DNA from: JBFMFR01 sp040752025
GTDB lineage: Bacteria > Chloroflexota > Anaerolineae > Anaerolineales > UBA4823
Assembly (NCBI GenBank): GCA_040752025.1
Contig: JBFMFR010000081.1
Span: forward strand, 1-15,793
Direction: 5' to 3'
Length of the DNA: 15,793 nucleotides
The stretch's first letter is position 1; the number at the start of each line of letters is the position of its first letter. The position numbers and the translations under genes are program-made. The notes beneath the pieces are model-generated. The model did not search any database. It was not told the origin of the DNA and saw nothing but the letters and a program-made list of their open reading frames with translations. Shown piece after piece: positions 1-6,004 of the stretch.

Positions 1-227
1 CCTGACGCAGCGTTCCCGGGGTACGCGTCCCCGTTCTGTAACAAACGAAGCTTACCCCGAAACGTGCCCGGCCGCAACCCCTTGCAGGCGTCCCTGCGGG
101 TCGCTCGTTAACATACTAACACGACGGTACTCAAACAAATCGACCCGCCCGTACACGCCGGTCAATAGATCATTTTTCAACATCGCAAATCGCCAGGCCG
201 CGGTGTCGGGTCAGGCACCCACAAGGA

Positions 228-236
228 TGATATAAT
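228..236 (+). promoter_or_regulatory. Extended -10 promoter, probably leaderless
   Basis: A TG-A-TATAAT extended -10 element (TG at 228-229, TATAAT at 231-236) ends only 6 bases before the ATG at 243. The start site would fall at about the ATG, so the transcript would be leaderless. No Shine-Dalgarno sequence fits in the gap and no good -35 box is visible. The same nine-base element recurs upstream of the antitoxin gene that starts at 10515. Confidence 0.55.
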
Positions 237-242
237 CTCCAC

Positions 243-445
243 ATGAGCCGTTCACGTTCATCTTCAATCGCCAAAGTGGTCACCAAAATCCGCCTGGGCG
301 AGGCGAAGAACGATGCCGCCTACTGGCGAACGCAGCCCTACGCCGCCCGCCTGGCTGCCCTCGAGCAAATCCGCCAATCCTACCACCATTGGAAATAGAT
401 GCTGAGCCCGGATTTCAGAGAATTTATCGAATCGTTAAACGATAA
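243..445 (+). pseudogene. Small TA-like partner protein, broken by a one-base deletion
   Basis: The open frame from the ATG at 243 gives a 51-residue protein ending HHWK with a TAG at 396-398. If one base is added after 397, the reading continues as DAEPGFQRIYRIVKR and stops at TAA 443-445, giving about 67 residues. From memory, small proteins with the pattern YW-x-AAL-IRQ-YH-WKY-AEP-FQR-Y-IVKR are common upstream of nucleotidyltransferase toxins in environmental bacteria, so I read the TAG as a frameshift rather than the natural end. What is seen: a basic, mostly helical small protein behind a leaderless promoter. No biochemical function is known to me. The restored end stops 24 bases before the palindrome at 470. 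A sequencing or assembly error at the single base cannot be excluded. Confidence 0.5.
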
Positions 446-488
446 ACGGGTTCGCTATAAAGTAAAACAAACCACAGGAGCCGGGTGA
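399..488 (+). pseudogene. Possible N-terminal stub of a nucleotidyltransferase toxin
   Basis: The ATG at 399 directly follows the premature stop of the upstream ORF and opens a 29-residue frame. Its first 20 residues (MLSPDFREFIESLNDKRVRY) look like the start of MNT-fold proteins that normally continue LVVGGYAVAFHG. The similarity stops at Tyr20, and the frame then runs into the palindrome and ends. Residues and bases here overlap the alternative reading of the upstream small gene (398-445), so one of the two matches may be fortuitous, or the two genes may naturally overlap. If real, nearly the whole toxin is missing, including the GS and DxD catalytic motifs. Confidence 0.33.
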
Positions 489-513
489 GCATGCTCACCC
501 GGCTCCTGTGGTT
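470..513 (-). terminator. Perfect 44-bp palindrome, terminator-like on the minus strand
   Basis: Bases 470-513 are a perfect inverted repeat with two 22-base arms and no spacer, centred on GCATGC at 489-494. Read on the minus strand it is followed by a T-rich tract (complement of 455-469), which fits an intrinsic terminator for the antitoxin gene ending at 640. On the plus strand there is no T-run after it. The absence of a loop is unusual for a terminator. It could instead be the scar of an inverted duplication or of an element excision, since it lies where the upstream TA-like genes lose their family match. Confidence 0.5.
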
Positions 514-580
514 CTCGCGAACTACCTGCCTTATTGCTTGAGCAGAGACAAGAAGATCTACAAACGCTTACCAGAAAATG

Positions 581-615
581 ATGGGGTTGTCGAATAACGA
601 ATTTCACTACCCCAT
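581..615. repeat. Short hairpin between the palindrome and the antitoxin gene
   Basis: Seven-base arms ATGGGGT (581-587) and ACCCCAT (609-615) are separated by 21 bases. No T-run follows on either strand. It lies just downstream of the minus-strand antitoxin gene and may protect or end that transcript. The rest of 514-639 holds nothing I recognise. Confidence 0.25.
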
Positions 616-639
616 AACAAATCCATAAGGCGCGATCTT

Positions 640-948
640 TTACACCGCCGCCGAATGCGGCTGGATATTCTCCAAAGCACGCTGCTCCGCCCGCCTGGCG
701 TGATACAGGTCCCAACGTAGTTGCAAATTCATCCAGAAATCAGGGGATGTGCCGAAATACTTTCCCAGGCGCAGAGCTGTGCCGGGCGTGATCCCCCTGC
801 GCCGGTTGATGATCTCGTTTACGCGCTGGTAAGGCACATGGATTGCATCAGCCAGTTCGCGCTGGGTCAGCCCCATGGGCATTAAGAACTCTTCCCGCAG
901 CATTTCCCCAGGATGTGTCGGTTCACGCTTGGTAGGTACCCGCACCAT
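640..948 (-). CDS. higA: HigA-family antitoxin (Xre-type HTH), toxin partner lost
   Basis: A 102-residue protein that binds DNA and, in intact loci, neutralises the HigB ribosome-dependent mRNase and represses the operon. It starts with the family hallmark THPGEMLREEF (residues 11-21), followed by the HTH (about 27-65: LTQRELADAIHVPYQRVNEI, then RRRGITPGTALRLGKYFG) and the tail SPDFWMNLQLRWDLY. The ATG at 948 is chosen because family members begin a few residues before HPGEML. The longer frame to 1053 would overlap the remnant of HigB. The toxin gene normally lies just upstream, and here only its last codons remain (981-1049), so this antitoxin is an orphan and may act in trans or as a plain regulator. 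No strong Shine-Dalgarno sequence is visible, consistent with former translational coupling. Confidence 0.9.
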   Translation of the reverse strand: MVRVPTKREPTHPGEMLREEFLMPMGLTQRELADAIHVPYQRVNEIINRRRGITPGTALRLGKYFGTSPDFWMNLQLRWDLYHARRAEQRALENIQPHSAAV

Positions 949-980
949 CGTTATTTCTCGCTTTCGTGTTGCCACAATCT

Positions 981-1049
981 CTAATGATAATCCACAATCT
1001 CGACCTGTCCTGGGCCAGCGTCCGTCCATATAACATGGTAGCACGGATA
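981..1049 (-). pseudogene. higB: HigB toxin remnant, last 22 codons only
   Basis: The minus-strand frame ending at TAG 981-983 reads YPCYHVIWTDAGPGQVEIVDYH. Intact HigB/RelE-fold toxins end W-x-D-GP-VEIVDYH, so this is the exact C-terminal end of the family. Upstream a TGA precedes the tyrosine, and the adjoining residues no longer match the usual N-x-W-R-I-x-F strand. The catalytic body (about 70 residues) is gone. The remnant ends 32 bases before the HigA start, the normal order and spacing for a higBA operon. Confidence 0.8.
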
Positions 1050-1103
1050 TCATGCTATTTCAAGGCCTTTTATTAACCACATCCATCCATTCGAAAACCC
1101 GTA

Positions 1104-1192
1104 GGGGCGGGTCTGCCCATTCTGGCGTAACATCCCACCTCGCAACCATCTCCTCAGCCCTATAACCATATTCTCACAACTCGACCCGCCCC
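1104..1192. repeat. GC-rich inverted repeat GGGGCGGGTC / GACCCGCCCC
   Basis: Perfect 10-base arms at 1104-1113 and 1183-1192 enclose 69 bases with no recognisable gene. A related stretch (CGACCCGCCC, 141-150) stands near the window start, followed like the right arm by a short CGCCGG/CGCCGC-then-GGTCA segment. It looks like a dispersed intergenic repeat of the kind common in some Chloroflexota genomes. Apart from this repeat, the HigB remnant and the tetR promoter, the 949-1308 gap shows nothing. Confidence 0.45.
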
Positions 1193-1240
1193 CGCCCGCC
1201 GCTGGTCAGATGAACACCACCAATCACCAACCCGCGCCCC

Positions 1241-1269
1241 TTGACTTTCCTCCCCACATCCATTAAAAT
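1241..1269 (+). promoter_or_regulatory. Sigma-70-type promoter of the TetR gene
   Basis: TTGACT (1241-1246), a 17-base spacer and TAAAAT (1264-1269) predict transcription from about 1276. That site lies inside the palindromic operator at 1273-1286, so a bound repressor would block initiation. Confidence 0.7.
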
Positions 1270-1272
1270 CAT

Positions 1273-1286
1273 ACCGACCGGTCGGT
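1273..1286. promoter_or_regulatory. TetR-family operator palindrome
   Basis: ACCGACCGGTCGGT is a perfect 14-base palindrome between the -10 box and the tetR start codon. Its form (ACCGACCGGTCGGT/U) matches known TetR/AcrR operators, and its place over the start site predicts negative autoregulation by the protein encoded at 1309. Confidence 0.75.
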
Positions 1287-1308
1287 TTTATTTCCAAAGG
1301 ACACCCTC

Positions 1309-1896
1309 ATGCAAAAACGCAGCCAGGAAACCCGCACCCGCATCCTCTCCGCCGCCCTGGAGCTTTTCTCGCAGTCCGGCTACCAGGCCGCCGGCGTGGC
1401 CGAGATCTGCCAGGCCGCCGGGGTCAGCAAGGGCGCTTTCTACCACCACTTCCCCGCCAAGCAGGCCGTCTTCCTGGAGCTGCTGCACGGCTGGCTGGCG
1501 ATCCTGGACGGGCAGATGCAGGTTGCCCAGCAGCAGGCCCGCTCGGTGCCCCAGGCGCTGCTGGACATGGCCGAGGGCCTGCAGAGCGTCTTCCAGCAGT
1601 CCAGCCGCTACCTGCCCATGTTCCTGGAATTCTGGACGCAGGCCAGCCGCGACCCCGAAATCTGGCGCCAGGTGATCGCCCCCTACCATCGCTACCAGGA
1701 ATATTTCAAAACCATCATGCAGCAGGGCATCGATGAAGGCTCGCTGCGTCCCGGCGACGCCGACACAGCCGCCCGCCTGCTGGTGGCCGCCGCTGTCGGC
1801 CTGCTGCTGCAAAGCGTGCTCGAGCCCGAAGAGACCAGCCAGGCCTACAGCCCCAGGGCCAGCATCGAAATCCTCTTACAAGGCCTGGCCCAATAA
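1309..1896 (+). CDS. TetR/AcrR-family transcriptional repressor
   Basis: A 195-residue regulator of typical family length. The N-terminal DNA-binding domain is clear: TRTRILSAALELFSQSGYQA (residues 8-27), then the helix-turn-helix 29-48 ending GVSKGAFYHHF. The rest is the helical ligand-binding and dimer domain, which does not reveal the ligand. An AAAGGA ribosome site (1296-1301) stands 7 bases before the ATG. The palindromic operator over the promoter shows it very likely represses itself. It lies on the same strand as the two dehydrogenase genes (2151-3960), 254 bases upstream of them, which makes them plausible targets. No second copy of the operator is seen before 2151, so this control would need read-through or a distant site. 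Confidence 0.93.
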   Translation: MQKRSQETRTRILSAALELFSQSGYQAAGVAEICQAAGVSKGAFYHHFPAKQAVFLELLHGWLAILDGQMQVAQQQARSVPQALLDMAEGLQSVFQQSSRYLPMFLEFWTQASRDPEIWRQVIAPYHRYQEYFKTIMQQGIDEGSLRPGDADTAARLLVAAAVGLLLQSVLEPEETSQAYSPRASIEILLQGLAQ

Positions 1897-1963
1897 CATT
1901 GTAACCAACCAAATCGGCGCGATCTTGAGCTAATCATCAGGAGTTGAACAAGCCAGTTTTTTC

Positions 1964-2076
1964 ACCGCAAAGTCGCCAGGAACGCCAAGAAATACAAATC
2001 ATTGCCTGAGGGTGCCAGAATCACAGTTTCAGCCAGTTCTTTAAGCTTTCTTCGCGCCCTTCGCGGCTTTTGCGGT
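1964..2076. repeat. Dispersed inverted-repeat element (ACCGCAAAG... type)
   Basis: Imperfect 27-base terminal arms, left 1964-1990 (ACCGCAAAGTCGCC...CGCCAAG) and right 2050-2076 (CTTCGCG...TTTGCGGT), enclose about 59 bases. The form is that of a small non-coding mobile-like repeat seen between genes in several phyla. It has no ORF. It sits between tetR and the epimerase-like gene and could fold in RNA. Confidence 0.6.
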
Positions 2077-2112
2077 AAATATGATTTGTCCACCTGCATC
2101 TGGCTACCAAAA

Positions 2113-2138
2113 ATCCGTGAGAATCCGTGTTATCCGTG
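2113..2138 (+). repeat. Threefold ATCCGTG tandem motif
   Basis: ATCCGTG occurs at 2113-2119, 2123-2129 and 2132-2138. The complement (CACGGAT) is close to the CACGGA units of the repeat at 7030-7068, so both intergenic elements seem to belong to one wider family. The motif lies directly before the next gene and supplies a GTG that extends its frame, which argues that the GTG at 2127 is not the true start. Confidence 0.5.
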
Positions 2139-2150
2139 AGCGTATTTCAT

Positions 2151-3173
2151 ATGCAACCAACCAAACCAACTCAAACCAACCTGATCACCGGCGCCACCGG
2201 CCACATCGGCAACGTGCTGGCGCGTGAGCTGCTCAAGCGCGGCCAGGCGGTGCGCGCCCTGGTATTGCCCGGCGAGTGCTGCACCCCCCTGGATGACCTG
2301 CCCGTTGAGCGCACCCCCGGCGACGTGCTCGACCTGCCCGCCCTTTGCCAGGCCATGCAAGGCGTGGAACGCGTCTACCACCTGGCTGGCCTGATCTCGA
2401 TCTTGCCCGGCAAGAACAACCGGGTGCGCAAAGTCAACGTGCAGGGAACGCGCAACGTGCTGCGCGCCGCCCACGAGGCCGGCGTGCCGCGCCTGGTCTA
2501 CACCAGCTCGATCCACGCCCTGTACCGCGCCCCGCACGGCACCCTCATCGACGAGAACATCCCCTTCGACCCCGAGCATGCCATCAGCGCCTACGACCAA
2601 TCCAAGGCCGAAGCTTCGCTGCTGGTACAGGATGCCGCCTGCCTGGGCCTGGATGCCGTCATCGCCTGCCCCACCGGCGTGATCGGCCCCTACGACTTCC
2701 GCCGCTCAGAGATGGGCTGCCTGATCCTGGACGCCATGCAAAAGCGCCCGCAGCTTTACGTGGACGGGGCTTACGACTTCGTTGACGTGCGCGACGTGGC
2801 CCAGGGACTGGTGTTGGCCGGCGAACGCGGCCGGCGCGGCGAGAGCTACATCCTCTCCGGCGAGCAGATCAGCGTGCGGCGCATCCTGCGCCTGGTGCAA
2901 GACGCCCTCGGCGAGCGCCGCGCCCTGCTCAAAGTGCCGCTTGGGCTGGCGCGCCTGGCGGCCATCTTCGCCCCGCTGTATTACCGCCTGGCCAGGATCA
3001 GGCCGCGCCTGACGCCCTACGCCCTGGCCACCCTCGCCAGCAATTCGGTGATCAGCAACGCCAAGGCGCGCGGCGAGCTGGGCTACAATCCGCGCCCGCT
3101 GAGCGAGACCATCGCCGACACCGTGCGCTGGTTCCGGGAGCCGCTGCGCTATGCCGCCCAACTGGCAAGGTAA
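2151..3173 (+). CDS. NAD(P)-dependent epimerase/dehydratase-like extended SDR
   Basis: A 340-residue extended short-chain dehydrogenase of the dihydroflavonol-4-reductase/3-beta-HSD-like group. It probably reduces or epimerises a carbonyl/hydroxyl substrate with NAD(P)H in the cytoplasm. The Rossmann signature TGATGHIG is at residues 13-20. The catalytic set is Ser119/120 in YTSS and Tyr148-x3-Lys152 in YDQSK, with CPTGVIGPYD following as in the family. The C-terminal third is the substrate domain. The ATG at 2151 is preferred over the in-frame GTG at 2127, which lies in a repeat. The stop overlaps the next gene by 23 bases, so the two dehydrogenases are co-transcribed and probably act in one pathway. 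The substrate cannot be told from sequence. Confidence 0.88.
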   Translation: MQPTKPTQTNLITGATGHIGNVLARELLKRGQAVRALVLPGECCTPLDDLPVERTPGDVLDLPALCQAMQGVERVYHLAGLISILPGKNNRVRKVNVQGTRNVLRAAHEAGVPRLVYTSSIHALYRAPHGTLIDENIPFDPEHAISAYDQSKAEASLLVQDAACLGLDAVIACPTGVIGPYDFRRSEMGCLILDAMQKRPQLYVDGAYDFVDVRDVAQGLVLAGERGRRGESYILSGEQISVRRILRLVQDALGERRALLKVPLGLARLAAIFAPLYYRLARIRPRLTPYALATLASNSVISNAKARGELGYNPRPLSETIADTVRWFREPLRYAAQLAR

Positions 3174-3960
3174 AATCGCCCTGGTCACCGGCGCTTCCAG
3201 CGGCATCGGCGCCGCCACCGCCCGCGCCCTGGCTCGCCAGGGACTGCGCGTAGTGCTGGTTGCCCGGCGGCTGGCGCGCCTGCAAGGCGTGTGCGACGAA
3301 ATCCAGGCTGCCGGAGGGCAGGCGCAAGCCCTGGCCGCCGACCTGTCTGCGCCGGACGAACGCCAGGGGCTTTACGAACAACTGCACGCCTCCAGCCGCG
3401 AGCCGGATGTGCTGGTCAACAACGCCGGCCTGGGCTGGTACGGCTATTACAACGATATGCCCTGGGAGACCGCCCAGGAGATGCTCTCGGTGAACGTGGC
3501 CGCCGTGGCGCACCTGACGCGCCTGTTCCTGCCCGGCATGCGCCAGCGCCGGCGCGGGCATATCATCAACGTCGGTTCGATCTCCGGCAGTCTGCCCAAC
3601 CAGGGCATCGCCATCTACAGCGCCAGCAAGTCCTTCCTGGACTCCTTCACCACCGCCCTGTATCGCGAGCTGGTCGGCAGCCAGGTGTATGTCAGCGTGG
3701 TGCGCGCCGGCCCGGTGATCAGCGAATTCTACCAGAACGCCAGGCTGCGCCCCGGCGGGCGGCCCATCCCGGCCGAGCGCTTCGCCGTGCCCGCCGAGCG
3801 CGTCGCCGCTGCCGTCCAGCGCCTGCTGCGCCGCCCGCGGCGCGTGGTCTACGTGCCAGGTCTGCTGATCTTTAGCCCCTGGCTGGAAACGCTTTTCGGC
3901 TGGCTGGTTGACCGGCTGGGTCCGCTGCTGCTGCGCCGCCCGCAGTCTCCCGGGGAGTGA
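3151..3960 (+). CDS. Classical short-chain dehydrogenase/reductase
   Basis: A 269-residue SDR with every classical motif: cofactor loop TGASSGIG (13-20), NNAG (90-93), Ser143 in NVGSISG, and Tyr156-x3-Lys160 in YSASK. VVLVARR after the second strand suggests NADP(H) preference. The last 50 residues (RRVVYVPGLLIFSPWLETLFGWLVDRLGPLLL) are hydrophobic, as in membrane-associated long-chain ketoacyl or DltE-like reductases. The ATG at 3151 lies inside the preceding gene, with GGGAG about 11 bases upstream. Its 3' end overlaps the convergent transporter gene by 89 bases (3872-3960). Function in lipid or ketone reduction is plausible but not shown. Confidence 0.9.
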   Translation: MPPNWQGKIALVTGASSGIGAATARALARQGLRVVLVARRLARLQGVCDEIQAAGGQAQALAADLSAPDERQGLYEQLHASSREPDVLVNNAGLGWYGYYNDMPWETAQEMLSVNVAAVAHLTRLFLPGMRQRRRGHIINVGSISGSLPNQGIAIYSASKSFLDSFTTALYRELVGSQVYVSVVRAGPVISEFYQNARLRPGGRPIPAERFAVPAERVAAAVQRLLRRPRRVVYVPGLLIFSPWLETLFGWLVDRLGPLLLRRPQSPGE

Positions 3961-5110
3961 CCCGGCCGGCGACGGCGTACAACAGCAGCATCAGCAGGCA
4001 CGCCCCGCTGGTCAGCGCCAGGCTGCCGGCCGGCCCAACCTGCTCCAATAGCAAGCCCTGCACCCAGGGCAGCAGCATCCCGCCCAGGCTGCCCAGCGCC
4101 ACCACCACCCCCGCCGCCGCCCCAGCCGCGCCCGGGAAAGCCACCGTGACCAGGGCCAGCGTGGTCGGGAAGACCGGGCCGAAACCCAGGCCCAGCACCA
4201 TCACCCCGGCTGCGCTCCAGGCTGGGCTGCCGCGCCCCGCCGCCAGCAGCAGGCTGCCCACCAGCGCCAGGCCCAGGCTGCCCGCCAGCAGCCACCTGGC
4301 ATGCAGGCGCGCTCCCAGCAAGGTGGCGACCCCGCGCCCGGCCGTGATCGCCAGCCAGAAGCCCGAAGTCACCAGGGCGGCGCTCGACGCGCTCAAGGGC
4401 GTGGTGCGCGCCAGGTAGACCGGCGTCCAGCCGCCGGTGCCGTTTTCGATGCCCACGTACACCAGGATCATCAGCCCCAGGGCCCACAACAAGGGCGAGG
4501 CCAGCCGCCCTCGCCGCGCCGCCTGGGAACTCCCCGGCTGCGCGCTGGCCCGGGAAGCCGGCGTCCAGCGCGCCATCCACGGCAGCAGGGCCAGCAGCAG
4601 GCCCGCTCCCAGCCACAGGGAGGGCAGCGCCGTGCCCCACATACGCAAAGTCAACCCCGCCAGGGCCGGTCCCAGGAAGGCCCCGATCCCGAAGAACAGG
4701 TTCAACAGGTTCAGCGCCATGGCGCGCCGCTCGGGGAACAGCTCGGCTGCCATCACGTTGGAGGTCACGTCGATAGCCCCGTGCCCCAGCCCGGCGACCA
4801 CCGCGCCGGCCAGCGCCAGTCCCAGCCAGGGCAGCAGGCTCAGGCCGAAAGTGCCCGCGCCCAGCAGCACGAACCCCACCAGCAGGATCGGGCGCGGCCC
4901 CAGGCGGTCGAGCCCCGGCCCGGCCAGAGTTTGCGCTGCCAGCGAGCCCAGGAATAACGCCGTGAACATGCTCCCTGCCGCCACCAGGCTGGCGTTCGTG
5001 TTATGCGCCAGGTCAGGCAGGGCCGGCCCCAGGGCAGCCGTCAGGATTCCCAGGGCCAGGAAGCTGGCGCAGGCCAGCCCCAGCACCAGTATTTTGCGGT
5101 TTGTTTGCAT
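3872..5110 (-). CDS. MFS transporter, fucose-permease-like
   Basis: A 412-residue inner-membrane transporter with about twelve hydrophobic segments and a basic central loop (about residues 195-220: WTPASRASAQ...RRGRLASP). After helix 2 it has the MFS loop GPGLDRLGPRPILL, and helix 7 carries YVGIENGTGGWTPVYL, resembling the YVG-E-GGW segment of FucP-type sugar permeases. The ATG at 5110 is chosen for its AGAGG ribosome site, and the frame could run to 5146. It is divergent from a DeoR-family repressor, a family that usually answers to sugar phosphates, so sugar or polyol transport is the best guess. The gene end runs 89 bases antisense into the SDR gene, giving an extended alanine/glycine-rich tail of about 30 residues. 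Confidence 0.85.
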   Translation of the reverse strand: MQTNRKILVLGLACASFLALGILTAALGPALPDLAHNTNASLVAAGSMFTALFLGSLAAQTLAGPGLDRLGPRPILLVGFVLLGAGTFGLSLLPWLGLALAGAVVAGLGHGAIDVTSNVMAAELFPERRAMALNLLNLFFGIGAFLGPALAGLTLRMWGTALPSLWLGAGLLLALLPWMARWTPASRASAQPGSSQAARRGRLASPLLWALGLMILVYVGIENGTGGWTPVYLARTTPLSASSAALVTSGFWLAITAGRGVATLLGARLHARWLLAGSLGLALVGSLLLAAGRGSPAWSAAGVMVLGLGFGPVFPTTLALVTVAFPGAAGAAAGVVVALGSLGGMLLPWVQGLLLEQVGPAGSLALTSGACLLMLLLYAVAGRVTPRETAGGAAAADPAGQPASRKAFPARG

Positions 5111-5139
5111 AGCAACCTCTGTTCGGTAAAAATTGATCC

Positions 5140-5169
5140 TTGACAACCTGCAAAAAGACGCATTACAAT
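5140..5169 (+). promoter_or_regulatory. Promoter of the deoR-GNAT operon
   Basis: A consensus TTGACA (5140-5145), an 18-base spacer and TACAAT (5164-5169) predict a start near 5176. The leader before the ATG at 5243 is about 67 bases. The box lies inside the region transcribed for the transporter gene on the other strand. Confidence 0.65.
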
Positions 5170-5178
5170 GCAGTTAAT

Positions 5179-5191
5179 CGGATTATATCCG
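5179..5191. promoter_or_regulatory. Candidate DeoR operator CGGAT-TAT-ATCCG
   Basis: A 13-base palindrome with perfect 5-base arms covers the -10 of the transporter promoter (5182-5187) and lies just downstream of the predicted deoR start. One bound repressor could shut off both directions. That it is the site for the adjacent DeoR-like protein is inference. Confidence 0.4.
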
Positions 5192-5210
5192 AAGTTTCGT
5201 GCAAAATCAA
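5182..5210 (-). promoter_or_regulatory. Promoter of the MFS transporter gene
   Basis: On the minus strand TTGATT (complement of 5205-5210), a 17-base spacer and TATAAT (complement of 5182-5187) predict a start near 5175, with a 65-base leader to the ATG at 5110. It faces the plus-strand promoter at 5140-5169 head to head. Confidence 0.6.
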
Positions 5211-5242
5211 GATAATTAACGCATCTTTCCGCAAACAAACGC

Positions 5243-5998
5243 ATGTTACCTGCCCAACGCAAACAATACCTGCTCGACCGCCTGCACCGCGACGGCAAGC
5301 TGGTCGCCAGCGAATTGAGCGCCGAACTGGAAATCTCTGAAGATACCGTGCGCCGTGACCTGCGCGAGCTGGCTGAAGCCGGCTTGCTGCTGCGCGTCCA
5401 CGGTGGCGCCCTGCCGGCTTCTCCAGCCGTTGCCAGCTACACCGACCGCCAGCAGCAGTCGCCGGCCGCCAAGGCCGCTATCGCCCGCGCCGCCATCACC
5501 CTGCTGCAAGACGGCCAGGTGGTGTTATTCGACGGCGGCACCACTACCCTGCAAGTGGCCCAGCAACTGCCCCCGGCGCTGCACATCACCGTCATCACCA
5601 ACAGCCCGCCGGTGGCCATCGCCCTGGCGGCTCACCCGCTCGCCGAGATCATCCTGGTGGGCGGCAAAATGCTCAAGCCCTCCCTGGTCGCCAGCGGCGC
5701 CGCCACGGTGGAAGCCATCCAGCAGGTGCGCGCCGACCTGTGTTTCATGGGCATCTGCAGCCTGCACCCCGAAGTGGGCATTTCCATCCCGGACAGCGAA
5801 GAAGCGCACGTCAAGCGCGCCATGATCAACAGCTCGGCCGAAGTCGCCGCCCTGGTCTCGGCCGAAAAACTGGGCACCGCCTCTCCCTACATCGTTGCCC
5901 CCATCGAAGCCCTGACCCACCTGGTCACCGAGGCCGCCATCCCCTCCAGCGTCCTGGAGCCCTACCGTCGCCGCGGCATCACCATCCTGCAGGGCTGA
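5243..5998 (+). CDS. DeoR/GlpR-family transcriptional repressor
   Basis: A 251-residue protein of exact family length. The N-terminal winged HTH (residues 4-55) has the family pattern RKQYLLDRL, then SELSAELEISEDTVRRDLRELAEAGLLLRVHGGA. The sensor domain (about 75-235) has DGGTTTLQVAQQL (97-109), VITNS and the GG-L segments that bind a phosphorylated sugar or related effector in the family. No ribosome site is evident before the only reasonable ATG, so initiation may be weak. Divergent from the MFS gene and 6 bases ahead of the acetyltransferase, it probably controls both through the palindrome at 5179-5191. The effector is unknown. Confidence 0.93.
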   Translation: MLPAQRKQYLLDRLHRDGKLVASELSAELEISEDTVRRDLRELAEAGLLLRVHGGALPASPAVASYTDRQQQSPAAKAAIARAAITLLQDGQVVLFDGGTTTLQVAQQLPPALHITVITNSPPVAIALAAHPLAEIILVGGKMLKPSLVASGAATVEAIQQVRADLCFMGICSLHPEVGISIPDSEEAHVKRAMINSSAEVAALVSAEKLGTASPYIVAPIEALTHLVTEAAIPSSVLEPYRRRGITILQG

Positions 5999-6004
5999 CA
6001 ATCC

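Noticed and set aside
1..227. Possible gene or RNA in the first 227 bases
   Set aside because: No open frame with coding character, tRNA fold or riboswitch pattern was recognised. Only a GC-rich repeat-like stretch (141-165) stands out.
2127..2150. GTG start adding eight residues to the epimerase-like protein
   Set aside because: The GTG lies inside the ATCCGTG repeat and the added residues are not expected before the Rossmann strand. The ATG at 2151 is the better start.
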